Below, piece after piece: positions 1-11,425 of a stretch of 64,000 nt of DNA; position 1 is the first letter of the stretch, and each line of letters starts with the position of its first letter. The notes beneath the pieces are model-generated. The model was not told where the DNA came from, did no database searches, and saw only the letters and a list, made by a program, of their open reading frames with translations. The stretch lies in NCBI RefSeq assembly GCF_903645295.1, contig NZ_CAHJXM010000001.1, positions 1,613,501-1,677,500 of the forward strand, given 5' to 3'. The DNA comes from Bacillus sp. Marseille-Q1617 (GTDB lineage Bacteria > Bacillota > Bacilli > Bacillales > Bacillaceae_B). The position numbers and the translations under genes are program-made.

Positions 1-485
1 GAAATGAAATTTCAAGCGGACTTTCAGAGATAATAAAAGATCGCTTTCCCGAAGCAGAAGTGATAGCCGGTACAGCTACAGCAGGTATTCCGCATGCAGC
101 CTGGGTAAGTGAAAAACTGAACCTCCCGATGTGTTATGTCCGATCCAAAGCGAAGGCACATGGAAAAGGTAATCAAATTGAAGGTAAAGTCACTGCCCGC
201 CAAAAAGTAGTGGTGGTAGAGGACCTGATTTCTACAGGCGGCAGCTGCATCACTGCAGTTGAAGCATTAAGGGAAGCAGGGTGTGAGGTATTGGGGGTAG
301 CTGCCATCTTCACTTATGAACTTGAAAAAGGCAAAGCAATGCTCGAAGAACATAACATCAATGCTCATGCATTATCGGATTACTCCAGTTTACTTCAAGT
401 AGCACTCAAACGTTCAATCATCAAGGAAGAAGAGCTGGAAAATTTGAATGCTTGGAAAGAAAATCCCGAAGCATGGGGGAATTAA
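1..485 (+). CDS. pyrE: Orotate phosphoribosyltransferase, 3' part (5' end outside window)
   Basis: This enzyme transfers phosphoribose from PRPP to orotate, making orotidine monophosphate in pyrimidine synthesis. The reading frame is open from base 3, so the gene enters from the left edge and only about 160 C-terminal residues are visible. The PRPP-binding motif [13 protein letters not shown] lies at about bases 208-246, and a GTATAG segment precedes it, as expected for PyrE. The stop at 483-485 is followed at once by a strong terminator, so this is the last gene of its operon, presumably the pyr operon, though that lies outside the window. No sign of damage is seen in the visible part. Confidence 0.95.
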   Translation, partial: NEISSGLSEIIKDRFPEAEVIAGTATAGIPHAAWVSEKLNLPMCYVRSKAKAHGKGNQIEGKVTARQKVVVVEDLISTGGSCITAVEALREAGCEVLGVAAIFTYELEKGKAMLEEHNINAHALSDYSSLLQVALKRSIIKEEELENLNAWKENPEAWGN

Positions 486-490
486 CCCAA

Positions 491-530
491 AAAAGCACTT
501 TTACCAGGAAATCGGTAAAAGTGCTTTTTT
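491..530. terminator. Bidirectional terminator between pyrE and rqcH
   Basis: A perfect 15-base inverted repeat (491-505 with 514-528) around an 8-base loop is followed by a T run on the plus strand and preceded by A residues, which are T residues on the other strand. It sits between the convergent stops of pyrE and rqcH and can serve both. Confidence 0.9.
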
Positions 531-531
531 A

Positions 532-2235
532 TCAATCCTTTAATGAACGTACAAGGTCCAAGTCAGGAGTAACATAAACCGTCTGCTGCCCTTCATAAAT
601 GACAAACCCGGGCTTTGCTCCTTTTGGCTTCTTAACTTGTCTGACGGCGGTGAAATCGACTGGAACCGAACTGGATTCCCGGGCTTTGCTGAAATATGCA
701 GCGATATTTGCTGCTTCTTTAATGGTTTGTTCGGATGGGTCGTTACTTTTGATCACCACATGAGACCCTGGTATATCTTTGGTGTGCAGCCAGATGTCAT
801 CCCTGCCTGCCGCTTTATTTGTTAAATAATCATTTTGCTTGTTATTCTTTCCTACCAAGATTGGAGTTCCGTCACTTGAAGTATAGCTTTCAAGTACAGG
901 TTTCCCATTTGATTTCTTCTTTTTCGTCTGCTTACGCACCCTCAGGTAGCCTTCTTCCTCTAACTCTTCCCGTATTTCCTCCACGTCCTTTGTGGATGCT
1001 GATTCAAGCTGCTGAAGCAGCCTCTCCAAATAAATGATTTCTTCACCTGCTTTTTCAATCTGCTCATTCACAATATCAACCGCATTTTTGGCCTTTTGAT
1101 AACGGGAGAAATAAAGCTGAGCATTTTCCGAAGGCGATTTCTGGGGATTAAGAGGGATGGTGATGCTTTCCCCGTCCTCGTCATAGTAATTGACGACACT
1201 GACTTCAGTCATCCCTCGTTCCACTGCATACAGATTTGAAGTAAGAAGTTCGCCTAATAATTGAAAGCGGTCAGCCTGCTCGGCATCTTTCAATGTCAGT
1301 TTCAGCTTTTCAATCTTATTTACGTTTTTATCCCTTTCATTCCGGATAAACCGCTCCAGATCATTTCCTTGCTGCTTCACTCGGTCCCTTGCAGCTTTTT
1401 GATAGAAGAAACGATCCAGTAATTCACTTAATGAAGAAAAGACAAGCTTTTCTCCTTCCACATGCTCAAGGTCTGTCCAATAAAATACTTCTTTCTGCCC
1501 GATGGAAAGAGTAGGAGACACTTGATTCTCTTTTGATTTTCCTACTAAATCAAGGAAGGACTGAGCGATCGCCGACTGTGTACCGAGGCCAGCATGGTGA
1601 ATGACCTCTTTGGCAAACAACGGAGATATACCGGCGAATGACTGCACGATTTGTTTATCCAATTTACCTGCATTGAAATCGAGCGCTCTCAGCACATCAT
1701 CGCCCGTTGCGTCCAGTGGGTTTCTTTTGTCCTGCTGCGGAGGCATGACATACTCATGACCTGGTAAAACGGTACGGTGAGTATTCATGCTGGGAGAAAT
1801 ATGCTTGATACTGTCCAGGATCATGTTTCTTTCTTTATCGACTAAAATGATATTGCTGTGTCTTCCCATCACTTCAATGATCAGCTGCTTATAAGAAACA
1901 TCACCTATTTCATTTCTTCCTTTAACTTCAAAAACAATCATCCGGTCGAGCCCCGATTGTTTGATATCTTCAATGATGTACCCTTCCAAATGCTTGCGAA
2001 GAAGCATGCAGAACATAGGAGGGACCGACGGGTTCTCGTAATCTTCTTTCGTAATCTGAACCCTTGAATAACTTGGGTGGGCGGATAGGAGAAGCTTATG
2101 ATTCTTACCGTTCGCCCGCACGATCATAATGATCTCATTCTTATAAGGCTGATGAACCTTATTGATCCTTCCATTCACAACCTCATCCTTCAATTCCAAC
2201 GTCATCGCTCTAGTAAACAATCCATCAAATGACAT
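532..2235 (-). CDS. rqcH: Ribosome quality control factor RqcH (NFACT family; YloA/FbpA)
   Basis: RqcH binds stalled 50S subunits carrying peptidyl-tRNA and adds C-terminal alanine tails that mark the chain for degradation. The 567-residue product begins [11 protein letters not shown], the usual start of the family. The NFACT-N domain carries the Asp97-Arg98 pair in SGLDRM, known to be needed for function. A charged coiled-coil stretch lies near residues 280-440 and a C-terminal NFACT-R domain has the [13 protein letters not shown] signature. I chose the ATG at 2235 because homology starts there and GAGGAT lies just upstream on the minus strand; an in-frame extension of 40 residues looks non-coding. 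It is the only minus-strand gene accepted here. Confidence 0.94.
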   Translation of the reverse strand: MSFDGLFTRAMTLELKDEVVNGRINKVHQPYKNEIIMIVRANGKNHKLLLSAHPSYSRVQITKEDYENPSVPPMFCMLLRKHLEGYIIEDIKQSGLDRMIVFEVKGRNEIGDVSYKQLIIEVMGRHSNIILVDKERNMILDSIKHISPSMNTHRTVLPGHEYVMPPQQDKRNPLDATGDDVLRALDFNAGKLDKQIVQSFAGISPLFAKEVIHHAGLGTQSAIAQSFLDLVGKSKENQVSPTLSIGQKEVFYWTDLEHVEGEKLVFSSLSELLDRFFYQKAARDRVKQQGNDLERFIRNERDKNVNKIEKLKLTLKDAEQADRFQLLGELLTSNLYAVERGMTEVSVVNYYDEDGESITIPLNPQKSPSENAQLYFSRYQKAKNAVDIVNEQIEKAGEEIIYLERLLQQLESASTKDVEEIREELEEEGYLRVRKQTKKKKSNGKPVLESYTSSDGTPILVGKNNKQNDYLTNKAAGRDDIWLHTKDIPGSHVVIKSNDPSEQTIKEAANIAAYFSKARESSSVPVDFTAVRQVKKPKGAKPGFVIYEGQQTVYVTPDLDLVRSLKD

Positions 2236-2437
2236 AACCAACATCCTCTTCAACATTACGTATTTTATATATTCTCTTGCATTTTGTTTATTTAGAAATG
2301 AAAAAATCATTTCGATAACCAAGTCTTTATGGAAATATCTGCTTCCATAAAACATATTTCTACTTATGATTCAATTATTTTTTTGCTTGTCTCTCTTAGT
2401 AATCATAAACCTTTTTGTTGATTTAGGGGCGTCACCA

Positions 2438-2568
2438 GCTGTTGGTTGGAGTGAAAGACGCAGACTCCTGCGGGAAAAGCGGGACAGGTGAGACCCCGCA
2501 GGAGCGCAGCGACGAGGAGGCTCACCGCCCGCCCGCGGAAAGCGAAGTCTTTCACGGAAACCAACAGC
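2438..2568. repeat. Long palindromic intergenic repeat with nested hairpins
   Basis: The outer arms GCTGTTGGTT and GTGAAAGAC (2438-2459) match the reverse complement at 2547-2568. A perfect inner pair, CTCCTGCGGG at 2465-2474 and CCCGCAGGAG at 2495-2504, forms a second hairpin. The GC content is well above that of the surroundings. It has no credible gene. A 57-base piece (2514-2570) recurs at 36620-36676 with 50 identical positions. The shape fits the dispersed GC-rich palindromic repeats found between genes in many Bacillaceae; the function is unknown. Confidence 0.85.
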
Positions 2569-2719
2569 GGTATTTAGGCACTTGCTTAATAATAAATGAT
2601 TAACCAAGACTAGCCTAAAATTCATATTTAAATCATATCATTTTTTAGGACGAGTCTGAATAAGAATGCTAAGAGAAGATCAACTTTTCGTTATCGTAGG
2701 AGGAGAGTGAATTGGTTGA

Positions 2720-5398
2720 ATGAAATATCATGAGATGAGACAGGAAGATATAGAAAAGTCATTGAACACCGATTATACCAATGGATTGTCAGAAGAAGAT
2801 GTATCTAAAAGAAGAAAACAATTCGGTTATAACCAGCTTGAAGAAGCAGAGAAACAATCAAATCTATTATTGTTCTTCAGCCAATTTAAAGACTTCATGG
2901 TGCTTGTGTTGCTCGCAGCCACACTCATTTCGGGACTGCTGGGTGAATATATTGATGCGGTCGCTATCATTGCCATCGTGCTTATTAATGGATTCCTCGG
3001 ATTCTTCCAGGAAAGGAAAGCCGAAAAATCACTTCAGGCACTCAAAGAGCTGTCAGCTCCCCAAGTGACAGTATTGAGAGAGGGAAGCTGGGTGAAAGTC
3101 CTTTCCAGGGAAGTGATTGTAGGGGATATCATGCGCTTTGGAAGCGGTGACCGCATTGGAGCGGACGTCCGCTTGATCGATGCAAATAATTTAGAAATTG
3201 AAGAGTCAGCGTTGACCGGGGAATCCGTACCTGTATCGAAGTCCACCTCTCCAGTCGCGGGCGACCATATCAGTCTTGGAGATTTAGAGAATATGGCTTT
3301 TATGGGAACGATGGTCACAAGAGGGAATGGCGTCGGAGTTGTAACGGCAATTGGAATGAAGACCGCGATGGGGCAGATTGCCGACATGCTTCAAAAGGCG
3401 GAATCAATGGTCACCCCGTTACAAAGGAGACTGGAAGAATTAGGTAAAATACTGATAACAGTTGCGTTGATTCTCACAGCATTGGTTGTGGGAGTGGGCG
3501 TGATACAAGGGCATGATATCTATACCATGTTCCTGGCGGGTGTGTCACTGGCGGTAGCGGCCATTCCCGAGGGACTGCCAGCCATCGTGACAGTCGCTCT
3601 TTCACTCGGGGTACAGAGAATGATCAAAAAGAAAGCGATTGTAAGAAAGCTCCCAGCTGTGGAAACTCTGGGGTGCGCCTCTGTCATTTGCTCGGATAAA
3701 ACCGGCACTCTCACTCAGAATAAAATGACTGTCACCCATCTCTGGAGCGGAGGCAGAAACTGGTCCGTGACGGGTACCGGGTATGAACCTGATGGGCAAT
3801 TTTACAGTGGGGAGGAAAGGGTCTCACCTCACAATCAAAAAGCACTCAATCAATTACTCACATTTGGGATGCTGTGCAATCATGCAGAACTTGTCACCCG
3901 GGATGACAGCTTTGCAGTAGATGGTGATCCCACTGAAGGAGCTCTTCTGGTAGCAGGGATAAAAGCTGGGTTAAACCGGGAAGCTTTGTTACAAAAGTTT
4001 AAAATCGTAAAAGAGTTTCCATTTGATTCGACACGGAAGATGATGAGCGTCATCGTAATCGATCAAAATGGAAAACAATTTTCGGTAACGAAGGGTGCAC
4101 CGGACGTGCTGGCAGCCAATAGTGAGTCAATCCTCTGGGATGACAAGCTGCAGTTCAAAACTGGTGATTTATCACAAAGGGTAGATAATGCAATCAGTGA
4201 AATGTCATCAAATGCACTGCGCAATATTGCTATAGGTTACAAGCCTTTGAATGGGGTGAAGGCTGAATCTTTGAGTGAAAAAGATGTGGAAGAAGGAATC
4301 ACATTCATCGGACTTCAAGGAATGATCGATCCGCCAAGGCCGGAAGTAAAACAAGCTGTCAGGGAGTGTAAGGCTGCGGGCATCAAAACAGTCATGATCA
4401 CAGGGGATCATCTGTTGACCGCTAAAGCCATCGCTGCTCAGTTAGGGATCTTAAAAAGAAATGACAAGGTGCTGGATGGAAAAGCGTTGAATGAAATGGA
4501 TGTCGAAGAACTTCAGGAAGTCGTAGAAGATGTATCTGTATTCGCGCGCGTCTCTCCGGAGCATAAATTGAAAATTGTAAAGGCATTACAAAACAGGGGC
4601 CATGTCGTTGCGATGACAGGTGATGGGGTGAATGATGCCCCTGCGATCAAGTCAGCTGATATCGGAGTGGCGATGGGGATTACTGGTACTGATGTTGCCA
4701 AGGAATCGTCTTCCCTGGTCCTGCTCGATGATAATTTTGCAACGATCAAATCTGCCATTCAGGAAGGCCGCAATATATATGAAAACATCAGGAAATTCAT
4801 CAGATATCTGCTTGCATCCAATGTAGGGGAGATCCTCGTCATGTTATTTGCGATGCTGCTGGCATTACCGCTTCCTCTTGTTCCCATTCAAATCCTTTGG
4901 GTCAATCTCGTCACAGACGGGCTTCCTGCCATGGCACTCGGACTTGATAAGCCTGAAGATGATGTGATGAAGAGAAAGCCGAGGAATATGAATGAAGGGG
5001 TATTTGCCAGAGGATTGGGTTGGAAAGTCGTTTCAAGGGGTTTCTTGATCGGGCTGGTTACATTGCTTGCGTTCATCCTTGCTTACAAAGCGCACCCTGA
5101 TCATCTTGCTTATGCTCAAACCGTCGCCTTTGCTACATTAGTAATGGCACAATTGATCCATGTGTTCGACTGCCGGAGTGAAGTGTCGGTTTTCTCAAGG
5201 AATCCATTCGGGAATATGTATTTGGTCTGGGCCGTCATCTCGTCACTTGTCCTGATGCTTCTGGTCATTTACATTCCGTCCCTTCAGCCGATCTTCCACA
5301 CGGTTCCAATAGAATTGAAGGATTGGATGTTGATCCTCGGTCTCAGCTCTTTGCCGACCTTTTTATTGGCAGGGTCATTTTTTGCAAGAAAAAAATAG
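2720..5398 (+). CDS. yloB: Calcium-transporting P-type ATPase
   Basis: This is a P-type (IIA) cation pump that moves calcium across the membrane using ATP. The 892-residue protein has the N-terminal cation ATPase domain, the actuator motif LTGES (about residues 168-172), the ion-binding helix with PEGLPA, the phosphorylation motif SDKTGT with Asp326, and the hinge motif [10 protein letters not shown]. Four or more membrane helices follow, ending near the C-terminal RKK. The length matches B. subtilis YloB (about 890), which has been linked to spore germination and heat resistance. The ATG at 2720 follows AGGAGGAG by about 14 bases, longer than usual; an in-frame TGA directly upstream excludes an earlier start. 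Confidence 0.95.
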   Translation: MKYHEMRQEDIEKSLNTDYTNGLSEEDVSKRRKQFGYNQLEEAEKQSNLLLFFSQFKDFMVLVLLAATLISGLLGEYIDAVAIIAIVLINGFLGFFQERKAEKSLQALKELSAPQVTVLREGSWVKVLSREVIVGDIMRFGSGDRIGADVRLIDANNLEIEESALTGESVPVSKSTSPVAGDHISLGDLENMAFMGTMVTRGNGVGVVTAIGMKTAMGQIADMLQKAESMVTPLQRRLEELGKILITVALILTALVVGVGVIQGHDIYTMFLAGVSLAVAAIPEGLPAIVTVALSLGVQRMIKKKAIVRKLPAVETLGCASVICSDKTGTLTQNKMTVTHLWSGGRNWSVTGTGYEPDGQFYSGEERVSPHNQKALNQLLTFGMLCNHAELVTRDDSFAVDGDPTEGALLVAGIKAGLNREALLQKFKIVKEFPFDSTRKMMSVIVIDQNGKQFSVTKGAPDVLAANSESILWDDKLQFKTGDLSQRVDNAISEMSSNALRNIAIGYKPLNGVKAESLSEKDVEEGITFIGLQGMIDPPRPEVKQAVRECKAAGIKTVMITGDHLLTAKAIAAQLGILKRNDKVLDGKALNEMDVEELQEVVEDVSVFARVSPEHKLKIVKALQNRGHVVAMTGDGVNDAPAIKSADIGVAMGITGTDVAKESSSLVLLDDNFATIKSAIQEGRNIYENIRKFIRYLLASNVGEILVMLFAMLLALPLPLVPIQILWVNLVTDGLPAMALGLDKPEDDVMKRKPRNMNEGVFARGLGWKVVSRGFLIGLVTLLAFILAYKAHPDHLAYAQTVAFATLVMAQLIHVFDCRSEVSVFSRNPFGNMYLVWAVISSLVLMLLVIYIPSLQPIFHTVPIELKDWMLILGLSSLPTFLLAGSFFARKK

Positions 5399-5416
5399 TT
5401 AATTGTGGTATAATCC

Positions 5417-5454
5417 AAAAGGTAATAGAGTTTCGACCTCTATTACCTTTTTTC
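5417..5454 (+). terminator. Rho-independent terminator after yloB
   Basis: The arms AAAAGGTAATAGAG (5417-5430) and CTCTATTACCTTTT (5438 onward) enclose a 7-base loop and are followed by a T run. It separates yloB from the yloC-remA-gmk-rpoZ group. Confidence 0.9.
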
Positions 5455-5581
5455 ATATATTCCGAATGATCATCATCGGATTTTCCCGATGCTTTCAACA
5501 CTGCTTGAAAGTTGGGGGCTTTTATACATAAATGAACAACATTACATACACTATTACACATACAGATAGGAAGTGATCGTA

Positions 5582-6457
5582 ATGGTTGTCAGCATGACAG
5601 GCTTTGGAAGAAGTAAGCTGGATTCTGAACTACATACAATAACAGTCGAAATGAAATCGGTGAATCATCGATACCACGAATGTTATATCAGACTGCCGCG
5701 GCAGTTGCTGAAGCTTGAAGAAAAGATCAAAAAGCAGGTCTCTGAATTCATTAAAAGAGGGAAAGTGGATATTTTCATCACCATTAACGGAGATGGACTC
5801 GTTCACAGGAACCTGCATATTGACTGGAAGCTCATTCGAGATTATTATCAGTTAGTACATGAAGTAAAGAATAGTTTTTCATTGAAAGGTGACGTTGAGT
5901 TAAATCAACTATTATCAAGAGAAGAATTCATCACCATCGAAGAGATGGAAGAAGAAAACGAAGAACTTGAACAATTGGTACTGGACGCCGTTATCCTGGC
6001 TGCCAGGGAATTGAAGGAAATGAGGATGCAGGAAGGGAAGGCACTTGAAGAGGATCTCAATGCCCATCTGAATCATTTCGAGCAAAAAGTTTCTGAGTTA
6101 AACAGTTTTGCACCTAACGTTGTCACTGAATACAGGGAAAGACTGAAAAAGAAAATGTTGGAGTATAGCGAAGGGGCAATCGATGAACCCCGTTTGTTGA
6201 ACGAAGTGGCCATCATGGCTGACAAATCCGATATAACGGAAGAATTGACCCGCTTGAAGAGTCATTTCCATTATTTTCACTCCACATTGAGTCTGAATGA
6301 ACCCGTTGGCAGAAAACTTGATTTTTTGATTCAGGAGATGAACAGGGAAGTAAATACCATCGGTTCAAAAGCGAATGATTCAAACATCACGGCTTCCGTG
6401 GTAGAGTTGAAATCTACGCTTGAAAAGCTTCGGGAACAAGTACAAAATGTAGAATAA
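5582..6457 (+). CDS. yloC: YicC/YloC-family endoribonuclease
   Basis: The 291-residue product begins [11 protein letters not shown], the hallmark N-terminus of the YicC/YloC family, and ends with the conserved DUF1732-type segment ([20 protein letters not shown], about residues 248-267). E. coli YicC has been described as an endoribonuclease acting on small RNAs; the activity here is inferred from family. An in-frame GTG lies nine bases upstream, but AGGAAGTG at 5568-5574 is better placed for the ATG at 5582. It heads a cluster with remA, gmk and rpoZ, a conserved neighbourhood in Bacillaceae. Confidence 0.92.
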   Translation: MVVSMTGFGRSKLDSELHTITVEMKSVNHRYHECYIRLPRQLLKLEEKIKKQVSEFIKRGKVDIFITINGDGLVHRNLHIDWKLIRDYYQLVHEVKNSFSLKGDVELNQLLSREEFITIEEMEEENEELEQLVLDAVILAARELKEMRMQEGKALEEDLNAHLNHFEQKVSELNSFAPNVVTEYRERLKKKMLEYSEGAIDEPRLLNEVAIMADKSDITEELTRLKSHFHYFHSTLSLNEPVGRKLDFLIQEMNREVNTIGSKANDSNITASVVELKSTLEKLREQVQNVE

Positions 6458-6513
6458 GAAGTTTAGTTTATTCGGAATACGGAGAAACTAAGCTATTGAT
6501 TAGGAGGAGCGTC

Positions 6514-6786
6514 ATGTCTATTAAGCTCATCAATATAGGGTTTGGAAATATTGTATCAGCCAATCGGATCATCTCGATTGTCAGTCCTGAGTCTGCGCCG
6601 ATAAAGCGTCTAATTCAAGATGCAAGAGACCGGGGTACTTTAGTGGATGCTACATACGGAAGAAGAACCAGGGCAGTCATCATCACCGATAGTGATCATG
6701 TCATATTATCAGCTGTTCAACCCGAAACAGTTGCTCACCGCTTAACTGATAAAGAGGATTTGCAAGAAGAAGGGCAGGGTAAATAA
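6514..6786 (+). CDS. remA: Extracellular matrix regulator RemA
   Basis: RemA (YlzA) is a small DNA-binding activator of biofilm matrix operons and osmoprotection genes in B. subtilis. The 90-residue product is nearly identical over the family core ([16 protein letters not shown] at the N-terminus, [15 protein letters not shown] in the middle, [12 protein letters not shown] near the end). The start at 6514 is preceded by TAGGAGGAG; a six-residue in-frame extension upstream is rejected because the family begins at this Met. Its stop directly abuts the gmk start codon, indicating translational coupling. Confidence 0.96.
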   Translation: MSIKLINIGFGNIVSANRIISIVSPESAPIKRLIQDARDRGTLVDATYGRRTRAVIITDSDHVILSAVQPETVAHRLTDKEDLQEEGQGK

Positions 6787-7401
<615 letters not shown>

Positions 7402-7623
7402 ATGTTATACCCATCCATTGACTCATTGATGAAAAAGATTGATTCCAAATATTCCTTAGTAAGTGTCGCGGCTAAACGCGCAAGGAACCTTCAGGATACG
7501 GGTGATTTCCGCCTGGATAAGTATTCTTCACAAAAATTTGTAGGGAAAGCGCTTGAAGAAATACATGCAGGTCAATTATCCATGAAAGAAAGAGACGAAA
7601 AAGCTGTTTACTCCGATGAGTAA
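7402..7623 (+). CDS. rpoZ: RNA polymerase omega subunit
   Basis: Omega is a small subunit that helps the beta' subunit fold and assemble into RNA polymerase. The 73-residue product starts MLYPSIDSLM and contains the conserved YSLVSVAAKRAR segment (about residues 17-28) and KFVGKALEEI near 45-54, as in B. subtilis YloH. The start directly follows the gmk stop. GGAGG-like AGGTTG lies within the gmk end. A hairpin terminator follows. Confidence 0.94.
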   Translation: MLYPSIDSLMKKIDSKYSLVSVAAKRARNLQDTGDFRLDKYSSQKFVGKALEEIHAGQLSMKERDEKAVYSDE

Positions 7624-7654
7624 AAAAAGCATTTCAACTTCATGAAAAAAACAG

Positions 7655-7710
7655 AGGGGTGACCCGGGAGATTTTTATTAATCTTTCTGGGACAGCCCCT
7701 ATTTTCTTTT
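7655..7710 (+). terminator. Terminator after rpoZ
   Basis: An imperfect hairpin pairs AGGGG (7655-7659) with CCCCT (7696-7700), with further pairing of CCC/GGG and AGATT/AATCT inside, followed by ATTTTCTTTTT. Its GGGxC-type core recurs in several terminators of this window. Confidence 0.75.
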
Positions 7711-7765
7711 TAGGTCAACATCCTTCATAATAAAAGGAAGTATAAAGGTACTGGGGGAAAGATCG

Positions 7766-8989
7766 ATGAATCAGGGGAAAAAAATCCTATTATGTGTAAC
7801 AGGTGGAATTGCTGTATATAAAGCTGCAGCTTTGACGAGTAAGCTCGTCCAAAGCGGAGCGGAGGTAAAGGTCATCATGACAGAATCTGCCCGGAAATTT
7901 GTAGCACCTCTTACGTTCCAGGCCTTATCCAGACAAGATGTCTATTATGATACGTTTGACGAAAAGGATTCTTCTAAAATAGCACATATCGACTTGGCCG
8001 ATTGGCCGGATCTCATTCTCGTTGCGCCAGCCACTGCAAACATAATCGGAAAACTTGCGAATGGAATTGCGGATGACATGATTTCGACCACTCTGCTGGC
8101 AACCAAAGCGCCAGTGTGGGTTGCCCCGGCTATGAATGTACATATGTATGATCATCCTGCAGTCCAAAGAAATATTAAGACGTTATTTGAAGACGGATGC
8201 CGCTTCATCGAACCAAGTGAAGGATATTTGGCTTGTGGATATATTGGAAAGGGAAGGCTTGAAGAGCCGGAAAAGATCGTTGAAATCATACATGACCATT
8301 TTTCCCGGTCAAAGCAAGAACAATCTTTACTCAAAGGCAGACGAATCGTCATTACAGCAGGTCCGACAAGGGAAATGGTAGATCCCGTCCGTTTCTTCTC
8401 GAACCGTTCCACTGGGAAGATGGGGTATGCGTTAGCGAAGGCGGCTCTACACCTTGGGGCCAATGTGACATTGATATCAGGCCCAACAAATTTAACACCG
8501 CCAGCAGGGGCTCATTTTGTTGGGGTTAATTCTGCGGAAGAAATGTACGAGGCTGTTCACTCCGTGTACACTCATGCGGATATTGTCGTGAAAAGTGCTG
8601 CAGTAGCAGACTATCGTCCAAGGGACGTGCTGGATGAAAAACTAAAGAAAAAAGACGGTAACCTGGTTCTAGAATTTGAACGGACCAGGGATATTCTCAA
8701 AAGTTTGGGTGAACAAAAGGATGGGCAATATTTAATCGGATTCGCAGCAGAAACAACGAATGTCGAGGAATACGCCAAAGCAAAACTTCATAAAAAAAAT
8801 GCAGATATGATTGTAGCGAACAACGTGAAGGAAACGGGTTCAGGCTTCGGGACTGACACAAACAAAGTATCCATTATCACCGCAGATGCTGTACGTCATT
8901 TGCCGCTGCTCACGAAAGAGGAAGCTGCAAAGGAAATTTTTATAGAAGCAATAAAGCAAATGAGGGGCAAGCATGAAGAACGTAGCTAG
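7766..8989 (+). CDS. coaBC: Bifunctional phosphopantothenoylcysteine decarboxylase / phosphopantothenate-cysteine ligase
   Basis: This cytosolic enzyme carries out two successive steps of coenzyme A synthesis: joining cysteine to 4'-phosphopantothenate, then decarboxylation. The 407-residue protein has the N-terminal flavoprotein (CoaC) domain with APATANIIGKLANG, PAMNVHMY and the active-site Cys in GYLACGYIG. The C-terminal CoaB domain follows from about residue 190 and includes AAVADYRP and a lysine-rich KLKKK stretch. The ATG follows GGGGGAAAG at good spacing. The 3' end overlaps priA by 17 bases, so the two are co-translated. Confidence 0.96.
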   Translation: MNQGKKILLCVTGGIAVYKAAALTSKLVQSGAEVKVIMTESARKFVAPLTFQALSRQDVYYDTFDEKDSSKIAHIDLADWPDLILVAPATANIIGKLANGIADDMISTTLLATKAPVWVAPAMNVHMYDHPAVQRNIKTLFEDGCRFIEPSEGYLACGYIGKGRLEEPEKIVEIIHDHFSRSKQEQSLLKGRRIVITAGPTREMVDPVRFFSNRSTGKMGYALAKAALHLGANVTLISGPTNLTPPAGAHFVGVNSAEEMYEAVHSVYTHADIVVKSAAVADYRPRDVLDEKLKKKDGNLVLEFERTRDILKSLGEQKDGQYLIGFAAETTNVEEYAKAKLHKKNADMIVANNVKETGSGFGTDTNKVSIITADAVRHLPLLTKEEAAKEIFIEAIKQMRGKHEERS

Positions 8990-11399
8990 TGTCATTGTCG
9001 ATGTTCCCGCCATGCAGACAGACCGGACCTACGATTATCTTGTTCCTGATGAATGGCTTGGCAGTATCTCACCCGGTATGAGAGTGGTCGTCCCGTTTGG
9101 CCCTCGAAAAATTCAGGGATTTGTGATTGAACTTAAAGAAAAAGGTGAAGTGTCAAAGCTGAAGGCGATTACTGAACCTATGGATTTAGTACCGGTGCTG
9201 AACGAAGAGTTGTTATCACTCGGGAATTGGCTGACTGATAAAACATTATGTTTTAAAATTTCAGCCTTCCAGGCGATGCTCCCTGCAGCCATGAAGGCAA
9301 AGTATGAAAAGTTTTTTCGTTTGGAAGACCCGATTGAGATCGAACAAATTCCCGAATCCTTAAGGCGCTTTTTTATAAAAGGCAGCGAGGTTTCCTGGAA
9401 GCCTGTTGAAGAAGCAGGTTATCTCCCGCTTATTCAGAAGCAGGTGAAAAAAGGGCTGATTGACGTCATATATAAAGTCAAAGCCAAAGGGAAGAAAAAG
9501 ACGGTTAAGAAAATCCTCCCGAATTTCACGGAAAACCAGCTTCAGGATATACTCGCAGACCTCCCGCCCCAAGCGAATAAACAAAAGGAAGTCATGGAAT
9601 ATATGGGCCGTACTGTACAACCGAAAGGCGGGATGCTTCTAAATGAAATCATAGAAGGAGCTGGCACGACTGCTTCCACAGTCAGAGCATTGGTTAAAAA
9701 AGGGTTGCTGCTGGAAAAAGAGGAAGAGGTATACCGTGACCCTTTTGAAAACAGGGCGTTTGAAAAGACATCGCCACTGCTTTTGACTCATCAGCAGGCT
9801 GAAGCCATCGAGCCGATTAAGGAAAAAATCGATCAATCCGCTCATCAAACGTTTCTCTTGTATGGAGTGACCGGCAGTGGTAAAACTGAAATTTACCTTC
9901 AATCGATCCAGCGGGTGTTGGAAGAAGGAAAAGAAGCGATTGTTTTGGTTCCGGAAATTTCCCTCACCCCGCAAATGGTCCATCGCTTCAAAGGCAGGTT
10001 TGGAGATGACGTTGCTGTGCTGCACAGCGGGTTGTCGGTAGGGGAAAAGTATGACGAATGGAGAAAAATCCAGCGGAAAGAAGTAAAAGTGGTAGTGGGT
10101 GCAAGATCAGCCATTTTTGCGCCATTTGAGAACCTTGGGATCATCATCATCGATGAGGAACACGAGACAAGCTATAAGCAAGAGGAAAATCCCCGCTATC
10201 ATGCAAGGGATGTAGCTGTTCACAGAGCGGAAACCCACCAGTGCCCCGTCATCCTCGGGAGCGCGACTCCTTCTTTGGAGTCATTCGCCCGTGCTTCAAA
10301 AGGGGTCTATCAACTGTTGACCTTAAATAGAAGGATGAATGATGGAGACCTTCCCAAAGTATCGATTGTAGATATGAGAGAGGAATTAAGAAGCGGGAAC
10401 CGCTCGATGTTTTCACAAGAACTCTTTGACAAGCTCCAAACAAGATTGGAAAAAGGTGAACAGACGGTCCTTTTCTTAAACAGGAGAGGTCATTCTTCAT
10501 TTATCATGTGCCGTGATTGCGGATTCGTCGTCCAATGTCCGAATTGCGATATATCGCTGACATACCACCGCTTTTCTAATGGAATGAAGTGCCACTATTG
10601 CGGTTATGAAGAGAATGTACCAAACACCTGCCCTGAATGTACCAGTGAGCATATCCGTTATTTCGGGACCGGCACACAGAAAGTGGAAGAGGAACTTAAT
10701 AAACTGTTGCCCGGTGCGCGGATCATCCGGATGGATGTCGATACAACGGGCAGGAAGGGGTCGCATGAAAAGCTGCTGACAGCATTCGGCGAAGGGAAAG
10801 CGGATATCCTTCTTGGCACTCAGATGATTGCGAAAGGCCTGGATTTCCCGAATATCACACTGGTCGGTGTATTGAGTGCGGATACCATGCTGCATTTACC
10901 GGATTTCCGGGCTGCTGAGAAGACTTTTCAGCTATTGACCCAGGTCAGCGGACGGGCTGGCAGGCATACCCTGCCGGGGGAAGTGGTCGTCCAAACCTAT
11001 ACCCCTGAACATTATTCAATCGAGTTAGCGGCAGAGCATGATTATGACCGCTTTTATATGCAGGAGATGATGATGAGGAAAATGGGGGCCTATCCACCAT
11101 TTTACTTCATTACATTGATCACTCTGAGTCATGAAGACTTGATGAAAGTCGTCGGCATCGCTGAAAAACTGACAGGTTTTGTACGTTCACGCCTGTCGGA
11201 ATCAACGGTTATCCTCGGACCGGCTGCTTCTCCCATTCCCCGGATAAAAAATAGATATCGTTACCAATGTTTGATAAAATACAAGCGGGAACCGAATCTG
11301 GCACCGACACTTAAAACAGTGCTGGATCAATTTCAACAACAATATGCATCTGGGGGGTTATCAATCTCGATTGATGTGAATCCTTATATGATGATGTAA
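8973..11399 (+). CDS. priA: Primosomal replication restart helicase PriA
   Basis: PriA recognises stalled forks and D-loops and reloads the replicative helicase. The 808-residue protein has an N-terminal DNA-binding domain (3'BD), a winged-helix region, then a superfamily 2 helicase core with Walker A GVTGSGKTE (about residue 293) and the DEEH box starting at Asp394. A zinc-binding region with paired CxxC motifs (CRDCG, CPNCD, CHYCG, CPECT) lies near residues 511-555. The family's QVSGRAGR motif is present. The start overlaps coaBC and is preceded by AGGGGCAAG. Confidence 0.97.
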   Translation: MKNVASVIVDVPAMQTDRTYDYLVPDEWLGSISPGMRVVVPFGPRKIQGFVIELKEKGEVSKLKAITEPMDLVPVLNEELLSLGNWLTDKTLCFKISAFQAMLPAAMKAKYEKFFRLEDPIEIEQIPESLRRFFIKGSEVSWKPVEEAGYLPLIQKQVKKGLIDVIYKVKAKGKKKTVKKILPNFTENQLQDILADLPPQANKQKEVMEYMGRTVQPKGGMLLNEIIEGAGTTASTVRALVKKGLLLEKEEEVYRDPFENRAFEKTSPLLLTHQQAEAIEPIKEKIDQSAHQTFLLYGVTGSGKTEIYLQSIQRVLEEGKEAIVLVPEISLTPQMVHRFKGRFGDDVAVLHSGLSVGEKYDEWRKIQRKEVKVVVGARSAIFAPFENLGIIIIDEEHETSYKQEENPRYHARDVAVHRAETHQCPVILGSATPSLESFARASKGVYQLLTLNRRMNDGDLPKVSIVDMREELRSGNRSMFSQELFDKLQTRLEKGEQTVLFLNRRGHSSFIMCRDCGFVVQCPNCDISLTYHRFSNGMKCHYCGYEENVPNTCPECTSEHIRYFGTGTQKVEEELNKLLPGARIIRMDVDTTGRKGSHEKLLTAFGEGKADILLGTQMIAKGLDFPNITLVGVLSADTMLHLPDFRAAEKTFQLLTQVSGRAGRHTLPGEVVVQTYTPEHYSIELAAEHDYDRFYMQEMMMRKMGAYPPFYFITLITLSHEDLMKVVGIAEKLTGFVRSRLSESTVILGPAASPIPRIKNRYRYQCLIKYKREPNLAPTLKTVLDQFQQQYASGGLSISIDVNPYMMM

Positions 11400-11425
11400 A
11401 GCTATATAGAAAGTCGAGGATATAA

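Noticed and set aside
2371..2625. An 84-codon minus-strand frame across the palindromic repeat
   Set aside because: It is made of the GC-rich repeat, is arginine and proline rich by chance, and has no homology that I recognise.
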